DNA from: Streptomyces sp. NBC_00376
GTDB lineage: Bacteria; Actinomycetota; Actinomycetes; Streptomycetales; Streptomycetaceae
Assembly: GCF_036077095.1 (NCBI RefSeq)
Contig: NZ_CP107960.1
Coordinates: 7,068,001 to 7,132,000 of the forward strand
Direction: 5' to 3'
DNA length: 64,000 nt
Translations under genes and position numbers: made by a program
Notes under the pieces: generated by a model
What the model was told of the DNA's origin: nothing
What the model saw: the letters and a program-made list of their open reading frames with translations, nothing else
Database searches by the model: none
Part shown: positions 1 to 9,200 of the stretch, in pieces
Layout: every line of letters starts with the position of its first letter
Position numbering within the stretch: the stretch's first letter is position 1

Positions 1-160
1 CCCTGCCGAAGTCCAGGATCATCTGGACGATCGAGCGGGAGGCGGCCGCGACGGTGAACACCCCGTAGAACCAGACCAGTACGCGGCCGGGACCCGTCCC
101 GAGGTCGAAGGGCTGCTTCTCGTCGGTGGCCGCCGCGGGGGTGCGATCGGTGTCGGTCAC
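1..160 (-). CDS. membrane protein, N-terminal part only
   Basis: This is the first 53 codons of a minus-strand gene that runs off the left edge. It starts with GTG at 160, two bases after the stop codon of the upstream minus-strand gene, so the two are almost certainly one operon. The visible residues are a charged, Thr/Ala/Asp-rich cytoplasmic stretch followed by the beginning of a hydrophobic segment (VLVWFYGVFTVAAASR). I do not recognise the family; a small integral membrane protein is all that can be inferred. Confidence 0.6.
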   Translation of the reverse strand, partial: MTDTDRTPAAATDEKQPFDLGTGPGRVLVWFYGVFTVAAASRSIVQMILDFGR

Positions 161-162
161 GG

Positions 163-522
163 TCAGTTTCCCCAGATGTCGTAGAGCCGTACTTCGAGGA
201 CGGCCAGCACGACCGCGCCCGCCGCCACCGTCACCGAACCCCACCGGGTCCGCTCGGTCAGCGAGAGGAAACCGGCCGCGGGCACCGCGAGGAAGGCCCC
301 GATCAGATACGCGATGAAGATCGTCATGCCCTGCTCGGGCCGTTCGCCCCGGGACAGCTGCACGATGCCCACCACCAGCTGGGCCAGCGCCAGCAGCGAG
401 ACCACGGCCATCCCGATGAAGTGCCAGTCCTTGGTCGGCTGGTCCCGGTACGCGGCGAATCCGCACCAGGCGGCGAGGGCGAGCGCGGTCACGGCGACCG
501 CGACCGTCAGGGCGTCAAGCAT
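163..522 (-). CDS. small four-helix integral membrane protein, unknown function
   Basis: A 119-residue protein made almost entirely of four hydrophobic helices (about residues 3-22, 36-56, 66-88 and 95-112) separated by short charged loops. I do not recognise a named family. The ATG at 522 has no Shine-Dalgarno sequence. Instead a TAATAC hexamer (plus-strand 532-537) ends nine bases upstream, so the message may be leaderless. The stop codon is two bases before the GTG of the next gene at 160, so these two membrane proteins are probably made together. Confidence 0.7.
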   Translation of the reverse strand: MLDALTVAVAVTALALAAWCGFAAYRDQPTKDWHFIGMAVVSLLALAQLVVGIVQLSRGERPEQGMTIFIAYLIGAFLAVPAAGFLSLTERTRWGSVTVAAGAVVLAVLEVRLYDIWGN

Positions 523-531
523 GTGGTGAGG

Positions 532-537
532 GTATTA
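532..537 (-). promoter_or_regulatory. -10 box of the membrane-protein operon
   Basis: Read on the minus strand this is TAATAC, nine bases before the ATG at 522. It fits the TANNNT -10 consensus of the main Streptomyces sigma factor and the spacing expected for a leaderless transcript. No good -35 box is visible. Confidence 0.45.
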
Positions 538-740
538 CGGACCAATCGGCCCCCTGCGTGCGCCCCCGCACCCGGGGAAGGGGGGTCGTGGCCTTTGCCA
601 CAGCCCATGAGCGTTCCGGGCCGGTCCCGGCTGCCGTCGTCGTCGGCCTCCGCGTGGCCTCTCCGTCGTATCGGCGCAGGTCACAGCGGGGTGAGCGGGA
701 ATCATGGCAAGCGGCCCGGCTGTCTCACCACACCATCCAC

Positions 741-763
741 GCCTGTCCGCTATTCGGACAGGC
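741..763. promoter_or_regulatory. perfect palindrome in the metN leader
   Basis: GCCTGTCCG at 741-749 and CGGACAGGC at 755-763 form a perfect 9-bp inverted repeat with a 5-base spacer (CTATT). It lies 37 bases upstream of the short leader reading frame and about 335 bases upstream of metN. It has no T-run on either side, so it looks more like an operator or an RNA hairpin than a terminator. The binding protein is unknown. Confidence 0.5.
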
Positions 764-800
764 TGGTCGGGCGGAACGTTACGTCTGTTTTACTTGCCCC

Positions 801-887
801 ATGACCACGACGAGCAGCCGCATCCTTGCGACCGAGGCGATCACGACGCCCGGTGCTCGTTGTATGTGTCGAATGCGCACCTTCTGA
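801..887 (+). CDS. short Cys/Met-containing leader peptide upstream of metN (candidate)
   Basis: A 28-codon frame that starts with ATG at 801 and ends with TGA at 885-887. Its last third carries Cys-Met-Cys-Arg-Met followed by Arg-Thr-Phe, and it contains three Thr-rich stretches. It has no Shine-Dalgarno sequence, and the T-rich TGTTTTACTTG just upstream could be a -10 region for a leaderless message. Leaderless short ORFs rich in Cys are known cysteine-responsive attenuators in mycobacteria, and a Cys/Met-containing peptide 212 bases before a methionine importer would suit such a role. This is inference from position and composition; a chance ORF cannot be excluded. Confidence 0.45.
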   Translation: MTTTSSRILATEAITTPGARCMCRMRTF

Positions 888-1098
888 GGGCCCCCGCCCG
901 ATCCCTCGCGCCCCGAAGCGAGACCGAGCCCGAGCCGTCCGCATCCAGCGGAACGAGCCTGCCCCAGCACCGCTGCCCGGCCACCCGCCGCCCCGAGCCG
1001 TGCCGAGACCCCCGCTTGGAACGTCCGATCGAAACGTCCAAACAGTCTCATCAGACGAATGCCCCGTGCCCGGCGGACATCGCGCCGCGCACTCGACA

Positions 1099-2175
1099 GT
1101 GACGGAAACCCCTGTGATCACCACTTCGGGCCTCACGAAGGTCTACCAGTCGCGCGGCCGCGAGGTCACCGCCCTGGACGGCGTCGACCTGCACGTCCGC
1201 GAGGGCGAGGTGTACGGCGTCATCGGACAGAGCGGCGCCGGCAAATCCTCCCTGATCCGCTGCGTCAACCTCCTGGAGCGCCCCACCTCCGGCACCGTGA
1301 CCGTGGCCGGTCAGGACCTCACCGCACTCGCCGGACGCGGCCACCGGGCCGGCAAGGAACTGCGCGAGGCACGCAGCCGCATCGGCATGGTTTTCCAGCA
1401 CTTCAACCTGCTGTCCTCCCGCACCGTCAGGGACAACGTCGAACTCCCGCTGGAGATCCTCGGCGTCCCGGGCAGGGACCGTTCCCGCAAGGCCCTCGAA
1501 CTCCTCGACCTGGTCGGCCTCGCCGACAAGGCCAAGGCGTACCCCGGCCAGCTCTCCGGCGGCCAGAAGCAGCGCGTCGGCATCGCCCGCGCCCTCGCCG
1601 GCGACCCCAAGGTCCTGCTCTCCGACGAGGCCACCTCGGCCCTCGACCCCGAGACCACCCGCTCCATCCTCCAGCTGCTGCGCGACCTCAACCAGCAGCT
1701 CGGCCTGACCGTCCTGCTCATCACGCACGAGATGGACGTCGTCAAGACGATCTGCGACTCCGCCGCGCTGATGCAGAAGGGACGCATCGTCGAGTCCGGC
1801 ACCGTCGGCGAACTGCTCGCCACCCCCGGCTCCGAACTGGCCCACGAGCTGTTCCCCGTCGGCGGTACGGCCTCCGGCCCCGACTGCACGGTCGTCGACG
1901 TCACCTTCCACGGCGACGCCGCCGGCCGGCCGGTGATCTCCCAGCTCTCCCGTACGTACAACATCGACATCTCGATCCTGGGCGCCGCGATGGACACCGT
2001 CGGCGGCAAGCAGATCGGCCGGATGCGCATCGAGCTGCCCGGCCGCTTCGAGGAGAACGTCGTCCCGATCGGCTTCCTGCGCGAGCAGGGCCTCCAGGCC
2101 GAGGTCGTGGAGCACGACGGCCCCGTCATCCCCGTACAGACCCCCGCCCCGCTCACCAAGGAGGTGGCGAAGTGA
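1099..2175 (+). CDS. metN: methionine ABC importer, ATP-binding subunit MetN
   Basis: ATPase of the MetNIQ D/L-methionine importer, acting on the inner face of the membrane as a dimer with MetI. The 358 residues show Walker A GQSGAGKSS (about 43-51), Q-loop Gln100, the signature LSGGQ (152-156), Walker B VLLSDEA (172-178) and the switch His in ITHEMD. The C-terminal 80 residues match the NIL regulatory domain that in MetN binds methionine and inhibits transport. The GTG at 1099 gives the full family length; GTG at 1114 is an alternative and neither has a clear ribosome site. The stop overlaps the start of metI by four bases. Transport of methionine rather than another polar amino acid is inferred from the MetN/NIL pattern and the lipoprotein neighbour. 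Confidence 0.9.
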   Translation: MTETPVITTSGLTKVYQSRGREVTALDGVDLHVREGEVYGVIGQSGAGKSSLIRCVNLLERPTSGTVTVAGQDLTALAGRGHRAGKELREARSRIGMVFQHFNLLSSRTVRDNVELPLEILGVPGRDRSRKALELLDLVGLADKAKAYPGQLSGGQKQRVGIARALAGDPKVLLSDEATSALDPETTRSILQLLRDLNQQLGLTVLLITHEMDVVKTICDSAALMQKGRIVESGTVGELLATPGSELAHELFPVGGTASGPDCTVVDVTFHGDAAGRPVISQLSRTYNIDISILGAAMDTVGGKQIGRMRIELPGRFEENVVPIGFLREQGLQAEVVEHDGPVIPVQTPAPLTKEVAK

Positions 2176-2843
2176 CCTGGTCCGAAATGCAGCCGCTGCT
2201 CACCCAGGGGACCATCGACACCCTCTACATGGTGCTCTGGTCCACGGTCGTCACCGTCCTCGTGGGACTGCCGCTCGGCGTCCTGCTGGTCCTCACCGAC
2301 AAGGGCGGACTGCTCCAGAACACCCCGGTGAACAAGGTCATCGGCGTGATCGTGAACATCGGCCGCTCGCTGCCGTTCATCATCCTGCTGATCGCCCTGA
2401 TCCCCTTCACCACCTGGGTCGTGGGCACCTTCATCGGCCCGTCCGCGATGATCGTGCCGCTCTCCGTCGGCGCCATCCCGTTCTTCGCCCGGCTCGTCGA
2501 GACCGCCGTCCGCGAGGTCGACCACGGGCTCGTCGAGGCCGTCCAGTCGATGGGCGGATCCATCCCGACGATCGTCCGCAAGGTCCTCCTGCCGCAGGCG
2601 CTGCCCTCGCTCATCTCCGGCGTCACCACCACCGTCATCGTGCTCATCGGCTACTCCGCGATGGCCGGCGCGGTCGGCGGCGAAGGGCTCGGCTCCAAGG
2701 CCGTCACCTACGGATTCCAGCGCTTCGACAACCAGTTCATGCTCATCACCGTCGCGGTGCTGATCGTCATCGTGACCGTGATCCAGCTGATCGGCGACCT
2801 GGCCGTACGCCTGCTGGCCCGCCGGGGCCGCGCCACCACCTGA
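2172..2843 (+). CDS. metI: methionine ABC importer, permease MetI
   Basis: Membrane-spanning subunit of the methionine importer; 223 residues with five hydrophobic helices. The EAA loop that contacts MetN is visible in the middle (VQSMGGSIPTIVRKVLLPQA region). The GTG start overlaps the metN stop (GTGA), so translation is coupled. Length and sequence pattern are typical of MetI. The metQ gene follows after 75 bases with its own ribosome site. Confidence 0.9.
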   Translation: MTWSEMQPLLTQGTIDTLYMVLWSTVVTVLVGLPLGVLLVLTDKGGLLQNTPVNKVIGVIVNIGRSLPFIILLIALIPFTTWVVGTFIGPSAMIVPLSVGAIPFFARLVETAVREVDHGLVEAVQSMGGSIPTIVRKVLLPQALPSLISGVTTTVIVLIGYSAMAGAVGGEGLGSKAVTYGFQRFDNQFMLITVAVLIVIVTVIQLIGDLAVRLLARRGRATT

Positions 2844-2918
2844 GACCTCCACTCCGCTCACAAGCCCGAACTCCTTGTCCGGGCGCACCACCATCACCAC
2901 CGGAAAGAGGCACTTTTC

Positions 2919-3785
2919 GTGCGTAAGAACATCAAGATCACCGCTGCTGCCGCCGCCACCGCCGCCATCGCCCTCGGCCTCACCGCCTGCGGCACCTCGT
3001 CCGACCCGGGCGCCAAGAGCGAGACCGGCGCCAAGGCCGACACCTCCAAGGCGCTCGTCGTCGCCGCGTCCCCGACGCCGCACGCCGACATCCTGGACTT
3101 CGTCAAGAAGAACCTGGCCGAGAAGGCGGGCCTCAAGCTGGAGGTGAAGGAGTTCACGGACTACGTCCTGCCGAACACCGCCACCGAGACCGGCCAGGTC
3201 GACGCCAACTTCTTCCAGCACCAGCCGTACCTGGACGACTTCAACAAGAAGAAGAACACCCACCTGGTCTCCGTCGGCACCGTCCACCTGGAGCCGCTCG
3301 GCCTCTACTCCAAGAAGGTCAAGGACCTCAAGGACCTCAAGGCCGGCCAGACGGTCGCCGTCCCCAACGACACCACCAACGAGGGCCGCGCCCTCCAGCT
3401 CCTCGCCGAGAACGGCCTCATCACCCTCAAGGACGGCGTCGGCACCAGCGCCAAGCTGAGCGACATCACCGACAAGAAGGGCCTGGAGTTCAAGGAGCTG
3501 GAGGCCGCCACCGTGCCCCGCGCCCTGAACGACGTCGACGCCGCCGTCATCAACGGCAACTACGCGATCGAGGCCGACCTCAAGCCCGCCAAGGACGCCC
3601 TCGCGCTCGAGAAGGCCGACGGCAACCCCTACGCCAACATCATCGCCGTGAAGAAGGGCAACGAGAAGGACCCCCGCGTCCAGAAGCTCGTGGAGCTCCT
3701 GCACTCCGACGAGGTCAAGAAGTTCATCGAGGACACCTACCAGGGCTCCGTCATCCCGGCCTTCGGCACCGCCGCCAAGTCCTGA
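2919..3785 (+). CDS. metQ: methionine-binding lipoprotein MetQ
   Basis: Substrate-binding lipoprotein of the importer (288 residues, NlpA/MetQ family). It has a basic N-terminus, an Ala-rich hydrophobic stretch and the lipobox LTAC with Cys24 as the lipid attachment site. The mature part shows family signatures such as SPTPHADILDFVK, a FFQHQPYL segment and VPNDTTNEGRALQLL. A ribosome site (AAAGAGG, 2903-2909) precedes the GTG at 2919. It is the last gene of the operon and is followed by a strong terminator hairpin. Confidence 0.92.
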   Translation: MRKNIKITAAAAATAAIALGLTACGTSSDPGAKSETGAKADTSKALVVAASPTPHADILDFVKKNLAEKAGLKLEVKEFTDYVLPNTATETGQVDANFFQHQPYLDDFNKKKNTHLVSVGTVHLEPLGLYSKKVKDLKDLKAGQTVAVPNDTTNEGRALQLLAENGLITLKDGVGTSAKLSDITDKKGLEFKELEAATVPRALNDVDAAVINGNYAIEADLKPAKDALALEKADGNPYANIIAVKKGNEKDPRVQKLVELLHSDEVKKFIEDTYQGSVIPAFGTAAKS

Positions 3786-3807
3786 CACCCGCACGGCATC
3801 CGTCCGA

Positions 3808-3843
3808 GGAGCCCCGCACCCCGCCGAGGGGGTGCGGGGCTCC
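3808..3843 (+). terminator. terminator hairpin after metQ
   Basis: Perfect 15-bp inverted repeat, 3808-3822 with 3829-3843, with a 6-base loop (GCCGAG). It starts 22 bases after the metQ stop codon. There is no long T-run, as is common for Streptomyces terminators. Confidence 0.8.
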
Positions 3844-3923
3844 GCCGTGCGGACCCGCCCATGCGCGGCACGGGCCCGATGCTGCATGCTGTGCCTTTAA
3901 CGGTCTTCGGTATGGAGCTGCGC

Positions 3924-4571
3924 ATGACTTCCACCTTTCCGGACATCTCCATCAGCACGGATCGGTTGGTGCTGCGCCCCTTCGACATGGCGGACGCCCC
4001 CGCGTACATCGAGATGATGAACGACGAACTCGTCGTCGCCTGGACCGAAGCCCCGCACCCCTACACCCAGGTCGACGCCGAACGCTGGATCCGCAGGATC
4101 GCACCCGCCCAGCGCACCACCGGTGACGGCATCGTCCTCGCCGTCACCGAATTCCTCACCCAGCGACTGGTCGGCTCGGTCCGGCTCCGCAACACCGACT
4201 GGCGCACCCGCGCCACCGAGGCCGCCTACATCACCGCCCCCTGGGCCCGCGGCGAGGGATACGCCACCGAATCCGTACTGGCACTGGCCCAGTGGCTCTT
4301 CCGCGACCAGGGCTTCGAGCGCATCGAACTGCGCACCGCCGCCGACAACACCGCCTCCCAGCAGGTCGCCCAGAAGCTCGGCTGCATCAGCGAGGGCGTC
4401 CTGCGCAACGCCCGGATAGCCCGCACCCGGACCGACAACGGCACGGACGGCGGCTGGACCGACATCAGGACCGACCTGATCGTCTGGGGCCTGCTGCCCG
4501 AGGACCTCGAAGGCGTCGCCGAACAGCTCGCCGACGCGGGCGGCTACGGCGCCTACAACGACTGGAACTGA
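3924..4571 (+). CDS. GNAT-family N-acetyltransferase (RimJ/RimL-like)
   Basis: A 215-residue acetyl-CoA-dependent acetyltransferase resembling the RimJ/RimL group that modifies protein N-termini or small amines. It opens with the typical ISTDRLVLRPFDMADA strand-helix unit. The acetyl-CoA loop is in APWARGEGYATES (about 99-111), and the late motif ELRTAADNTASQQVAQKLG is also family-like. The ATG at 3924 is chosen because GGAG (3914-3917) sits six bases upstream; ATGs at 3912 and 3861 are alternatives. It is a single gene between two terminated units. The substrate cannot be told. Confidence 0.8.
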   Translation: MTSTFPDISISTDRLVLRPFDMADAPAYIEMMNDELVVAWTEAPHPYTQVDAERWIRRIAPAQRTTGDGIVLAVTEFLTQRLVGSVRLRNTDWRTRATEAAYITAPWARGEGYATESVLALAQWLFRDQGFERIELRTAADNTASQQVAQKLGCISEGVLRNARIARTRTDNGTDGGWTDIRTDLIVWGLLPEDLEGVAEQLADAGGYGAYNDWN

Positions 4572-4665
4572 CCCCGCGAAGGGGCCCCGACACCACGCCG
4601 GTACGGACCGGGTACTCTCACCCTGCCCACCCCCACCTGCGACAACTCCAGGAGACTGACGACAG

Positions 4666-5904
4666 ATGGCCGATCGGGTCACCGTGATCGGCTGGGACGG
4701 CTCGCCACTGACCGGAGCGGCCACGGCCGCCCTCTCGGCCGCCACGCTCGTCGCCGGAGCCGCCCACCACCTCGCACTTCCCGAAGTCCCTGCGAACGCC
4801 GAACGCATCCGCCTGGGCTCCATCGACCTGGCCGCCCGCCGGATCGCCGGCCACCGCGGCAGCGCCGTGGTCCTCGCCGACGGGGACCCGGGCTTCTTCG
4901 GAGTCGTACGCAACCTCCGCGCACCCGAACACGGACTCGAGGTCGAGGTGGTCCCGGCCGTCTCCTCGGTCGCCGCCGCCTTCGCCCGCGCGGGAATGCC
5001 GTGGGAGGACGCCCGGACGGTCGTCGCCCACCCCCGCACCCTGCGCCGCGCCGTGAACGTCTGCCGCGCCCACCACAAGGTCGCAGTCCTCACCTCGCCC
5101 GGCGCCGGCCCCGCCGAACTCGCCCTGCTCCTCGAAGGCGTCCACCGCACCTTCGTCATCTGCGAGGAACTCGGCACCAGCCGCGAACAGGTCACCGTCG
5201 TCACCTCCGACAAGGCCGCCGACCACGTCTGGCGCGACCCCAACGTGGTCGTCGTCATCGGCGGCGGCCCCGAACCGCGGGCCGCCGGAGCCTGGATCGA
5301 CGGCGGCCTCCCCGCCCACCCCCATGACGTACGCGGTTGGGCACTGCCCACCGAGGCGTACGCGGGGGACTTCGGCGGGCGCGGCACGGAGAGCGGTGAG
5401 GGCGACTCCCCGGGGCTGCGCGCCGCCCAGCTGGCCCACCTCGGTCCCCGGACCGGCGACCTCCTCTGGGACATCGGCTCCGGCAGCGGGGCCCTGGCCG
5501 TGGAGGCCGCCCGCTTCGGCGCGGCGGTTCTGGCGGTCGACAGCGACCCGGCCGCCTGCGCTCGGACCTCGGCGGCGGCACGGGCGTTCGGCGTGCAGCT
5601 CCAGGTCGTCGAGGGCCGGGCCCCCCATGTCCTGGAACGGCTGCCGGAACCCGATGTCGTACGGATCGGCGGCGGCGGAGTCCCCGTCGTCACAGCCGTC
5701 ACCGAACGGCGGCCGGAACGCATCGTGACCCATGCGTCGACGCGGGACGAGGCCGAGGCGCTCGGCGCAGCCCTGGGCGGAAACGGATACACGGTCCGGT
5801 GCTCGCTCCTCCAGTCCGTCGAACTCGACACGGCAGCATGGTCGGAGCGTGAACGCTCCGTCGTGTTTCTCCTGTCTGCGCTGCGTTCCGACCTCGCCCC
5901 GTGA
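4666..5904 (+). CDS. cobL: precorrin-6Y C5,15-methyltransferase (CbiE-CbiT fusion, CobL-like)
   Basis: Bifunctional corrin-ring enzyme of cobalamin synthesis: it methylates C5 and C15 and decarboxylates the C12 acetate side chain using SAM. The N-terminal half (about 1-215) is a tetrapyrrole methylase fold like CbiE (VIGWDGSPL, LADGDPGFFGV, VVPAVSSVAAAFAR). The C-terminal half (about 230-412) is a Rossmann methyltransferase like CbiT with the SAM loop WDIGSGSGALAVEAAR. A ribosome site (CAGGAGA) precedes the ATG. Two further corrin/siroheme genes lie downstream on the same strand, but most cobalamin genes are not in this window. Confidence 0.9.
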   Translation: MADRVTVIGWDGSPLTGAATAALSAATLVAGAAHHLALPEVPANAERIRLGSIDLAARRIAGHRGSAVVLADGDPGFFGVVRNLRAPEHGLEVEVVPAVSSVAAAFARAGMPWEDARTVVAHPRTLRRAVNVCRAHHKVAVLTSPGAGPAELALLLEGVHRTFVICEELGTSREQVTVVTSDKAADHVWRDPNVVVVIGGGPEPRAAGAWIDGGLPAHPHDVRGWALPTEAYAGDFGGRGTESGEGDSPGLRAAQLAHLGPRTGDLLWDIGSGSGALAVEAARFGAAVLAVDSDPAACARTSAAARAFGVQLQVVEGRAPHVLERLPEPDVVRIGGGGVPVVTAVTERRPERIVTHASTRDEAEALGAALGGNGYTVRCSLLQSVELDTAAWSERERSVVFLLSALRSDLAP

Positions 5905-6237
5905 CCCGGTCGGCGTACAGCGAGAGGTAGGCTGGCCGATCGTTGCACCGCGCCCGGACGTTCGTCGCTTCGTTCGTCAATGTCCGGAAAGGGGGACCGT
6001 TTTGGCCCCCGTTGTGGTACGGCAGAACCGGGGGATGCGCGACGTGGCGCAGTCCACAGCGGGCCGTGGCGAAATGAGCTGCCGCGGCGGCGAACGGCCG
6101 CGAGAATGCAGTATGTCCGCGACCGATTCGTGCCGCGCGGCGAGCCCGCTCGTTCTTGTTGACGAGCGCCGGCGTGCCGTGTTCGGGCGTCCCGGGCGAA
6201 GGGCCGAAGGAGCACTGACGATGGGCGAGGGGTACGC
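5905..6237 (+). other. 333-base structured leader before the BluB-CobT gene
   Basis: A TAGGCT hexamer at 5928-5933 could be a -10 box. Two small hairpins follow: CCGGAC with GTCCGG (near 5954-5987) and GGGGG-A-CC with GG-CCCCC (5991-6010). The rest is rich in short inverted repeats. I did not find the conserved B12-box and core of a cobalamin riboswitch, although one would be expected for a B12 gene. Possibly a different RNA regulator or a long untranslated leader. Confidence 0.35.
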
Positions 6238-9200
6238 ATGAGTGACACCGGCCAGATCCCGGTCGAGGGACTGCCGGAGAACGCAGGCACGGTGGAGCAG
6301 CCGGGCGTCGCCGCCCCGGACGCCTACACCTACCTCGCTCCCTCCGAGCATGTCTCCGAGGACGACGACCTCCTTCTGATGCCGAGCCCGCAGGGTGCCT
6401 GGAGCGACCCGCAGGCCGTACCGGCCCCGGGCCAGTACCCCGAGGGCGTCGTCGCCCAGGCACCGCTGCCCGCGCAGGGTGCCTACCAGGCCCAGCCGAT
6501 GGCACAGCCCTACGCCCAGTCGCCCGGCGAGACCCCGGCGCAGCCCCAGGGCCCCGTCCAGGTCCAGGTGCAGGAGCCCGTCGCGTCCCAGGCCGCCGAG
6601 GCGTACGTCGCCCAGCAGGCGGTGGCGGAGCCGCTGCCCCCGAACGGCCAGGGGACGCACGAGTCCGGTGGCCGCGACTCCGGTTCGGTCGACCTGACGG
6701 GCGTCCGCATCCCGTCGCCCGCCCCGGCTCCGGCCGCCCAGGCCCAGCCCCAGACGCCGGTGCGCCGGCCGCTGCACCGCGGCCCGGCCGTGCCCGATGG
6801 CACGCCGTCCTACGGCGGGACGCCGACGGGCGGAGTGGTCCGTTCGCTCGCCGACCGCGGCCCCGCGGGCGCACCCCAGGCGCAGGCCCGTACCCAGGCC
6901 CCCGCGCGGCACACCGGACCGCCGACCACCGGCCCGGAGTACTTCGAACTGCCGGGTGACGACGCGTCGGCACTGCCGGGTCCGCAGCTCGGCGAGATCC
7001 TGCCGCAGGGCGGCAGCCCGTGGGGGGCCCAGGCCCCTCAGCCGGTGGCAGCAGAATCGGTCGTTCCGGAGCAGGCCGCCCCGGCGCAGGTCCTTCCGGA
7101 GCAGGCCGCCCCGGCGGAGGTCCTCCCGGAGCAGGCCGCCCCGGAGCAGATCGTTCCGGCGCCGGTCGCCGAGCCCGTTGCCGAGCAGGCCGCCGAGCCG
7201 GTTCAGGCGCCCGCGCCGCAGCCGGTTCAGACCGCTCCGGCCGTGGCGCCGGAGGCCGTGGCCGCTCCCGCCGCCGAACCGGTACCCGCCGTGGTCGAGA
7301 TGCCCGCCGGGGCGCACGCCGAGGTCCCGGGCGGGATCCCCGCCGAGGCGATCGCGCCGCAGGAAATCGCGGAAGCCGTCCCCATGGGCCAGTTCGTGCC
7401 CGTGGAGGGTTCGGTGCCGACGACTCCGCATCTGGCCCCGACGCCCGTGGCCGGGACGAGCGCCGAGGCGGAGCCCGTAGCAGAGGCCGAGGTCGAGGTC
7501 GAGCCCGAGGCCGAGCGCGTGCCGATCGCCATGGAGCCCGTGGCGCCGATGGAGCCCGTCGTGGCAGAAGCGGCCGTCGAGCCTTCCGCGCCCGCTGCGG
7601 ACGCCGAGCCGGTCGAGCCCGTGGCGATCGCCGAAGCCCCCGTCGCCGTACCCGCGCCCGCCCCCGAGGCCGAGGCCGAGGCCCTGACGGTGTCCGAGCC
7701 GGAGCCCGAGCAGGGCCCTGAGGTCATCGAGACCCCGGACATCACGCCCGCCGCGGACACCGTGGAGTCCGTGGAGGACGCCGCCGTCGCGGAGACCGGT
7801 CAGATGGATTCCGTACAGCCCGAGGCCCTGCCCACCGAAGCCCCGGCCCCGGAGCCCGCCGAAGCGGTCCAGGCCCAGGCCGCTGCCGCTGTCACTGCTC
7901 CTGGGCCGGAAGCCGCTGAAGCCGAGGCCCCTCAGGCCCAGGGGACCTCCGAGGCCCCCGAGTCGTCCGAGGCCGACGAGGCCGAGGTACCCGCCGGCCC
8001 GCCGGCCCCCGGTTACGACGACGCCGAGCGCGAGGCGGTGCTCCGCGTCATGCGTGAGCGCCGTGACATCCGCAACGGCTTCCGCAGCGACCCCATCCCG
8101 CACGAGGTGCTGCTCCGCGTCCTCGAAGCCGCGCACACGGCGCCCAGCGTCGGCCACTCGCAGCCCTGGGACTTCGTCGTCATCCGCTCGGCGGAGACCC
8201 GTCGCTCCATGCACGAACTGGCACAGCGTCAGCGCGACGCGTACGCCAAGTCGCTGCCCAAGGGCCGGGCCAAGCAGTTCAAGGAACTGAAGATCGAGGC
8301 CATCCTCGACACCCCGGTGAACATCGTCGTCACCGCCGACCCCACCCGCGGCGGCCGCCACACCCTCGGCCGGCACACCCAGCCGCAGATGGCCCCGTAC
8401 TCCTCCGCGCTCGCCGTCGAGAACCTGTGGCTCGCCGCGCGCGCCGAGGGGCTCGGCGTCGGCTGGGTCAGCTTCTTCGACGAGCGCGAGATGGTCCGGG
8501 CCCTGGGACTGCCGGAGCACCTCGAAGTCGTGGCGTACCTGTGCGTCGGTTACGTCGACGAGTTCCCCGAGGAGCCCGAGCTGATGCAGGCGGGCTGGTC
8601 CAAGCGCCGCCCGCTGTCCTGGGTCGTACACGAGGAGACCTACGGCCGCCGCGCCCTGCCCGGCGCGGAGCCGCACGACCTGCTGCAGGAGACCATCTCC
8701 AACATCCGCCCGCTGGACGCCAAGGCGCTCGGCGAGGCGTGGGAACGCCAGAAGCGGATGACCAAGCCGGCCGGCGCGCTCGGAATGCTGGAGATCATCT
8801 CGGCCCAGCTGTCCGGGCTCTCCCGGCTGTGCCCGCCGCCGATCCCCGAGCCCGCGGCCGTCGCGATCTTCGCGGGCGACCACGGGGTGCACGCCCAGGG
8901 CGTCACGGCCTGGCCGCAGGAGGTCACCGGCCAGATGGTCGCCAACTTCCTCGGCGGCGGCGCGGTCTGCAACGCGTTCGCGGCCCAGGTGGGCGCCGAG
9001 GTGTGCGTGGTCGACGTCGGCGTGGCCATGGAGCTGCCCGCGACGCCCGGCCTCCTGCCCCGCAAGGTGCGCGCCGGAACGGCCGACTTCACCACCGGCC
9101 CCGCGCTCACCCGCGAGGAGGTGCTCGCGGCGATCGAGGTCGGCATCGAGACCGCCCGCGATCTGGTCGCGGCAGGCAACAAGGGCCTGCTCACCGGTGA

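Larger units (their letters stand above)
523..1098. other. 576-base gene-poor leader region before metN
   Basis: Apart from the minus-strand promoter, the palindrome at 741-763 and the short ORF at 801-887, nothing is recognised here. A weak hairpin (CTCGC ... GCGAG near 906-925) follows the short ORF. I looked for the conserved cores of SAM-I and SAM-IV riboswitches and did not see them. The length of the leader suggests control after transcription starts. Confidence 0.4.

Noticed and set aside
661..1098. SAM riboswitch before metN
   Set aside because: The conserved cores of SAM-I and SAM-IV riboswitches could not be found by eye; a covariance search would be decisive.
1311..3887. A long antisense frame across metN-metI-metQ
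   Set aside because: Same artefact of high GC content; the three sense genes overlap and have all family motifs.
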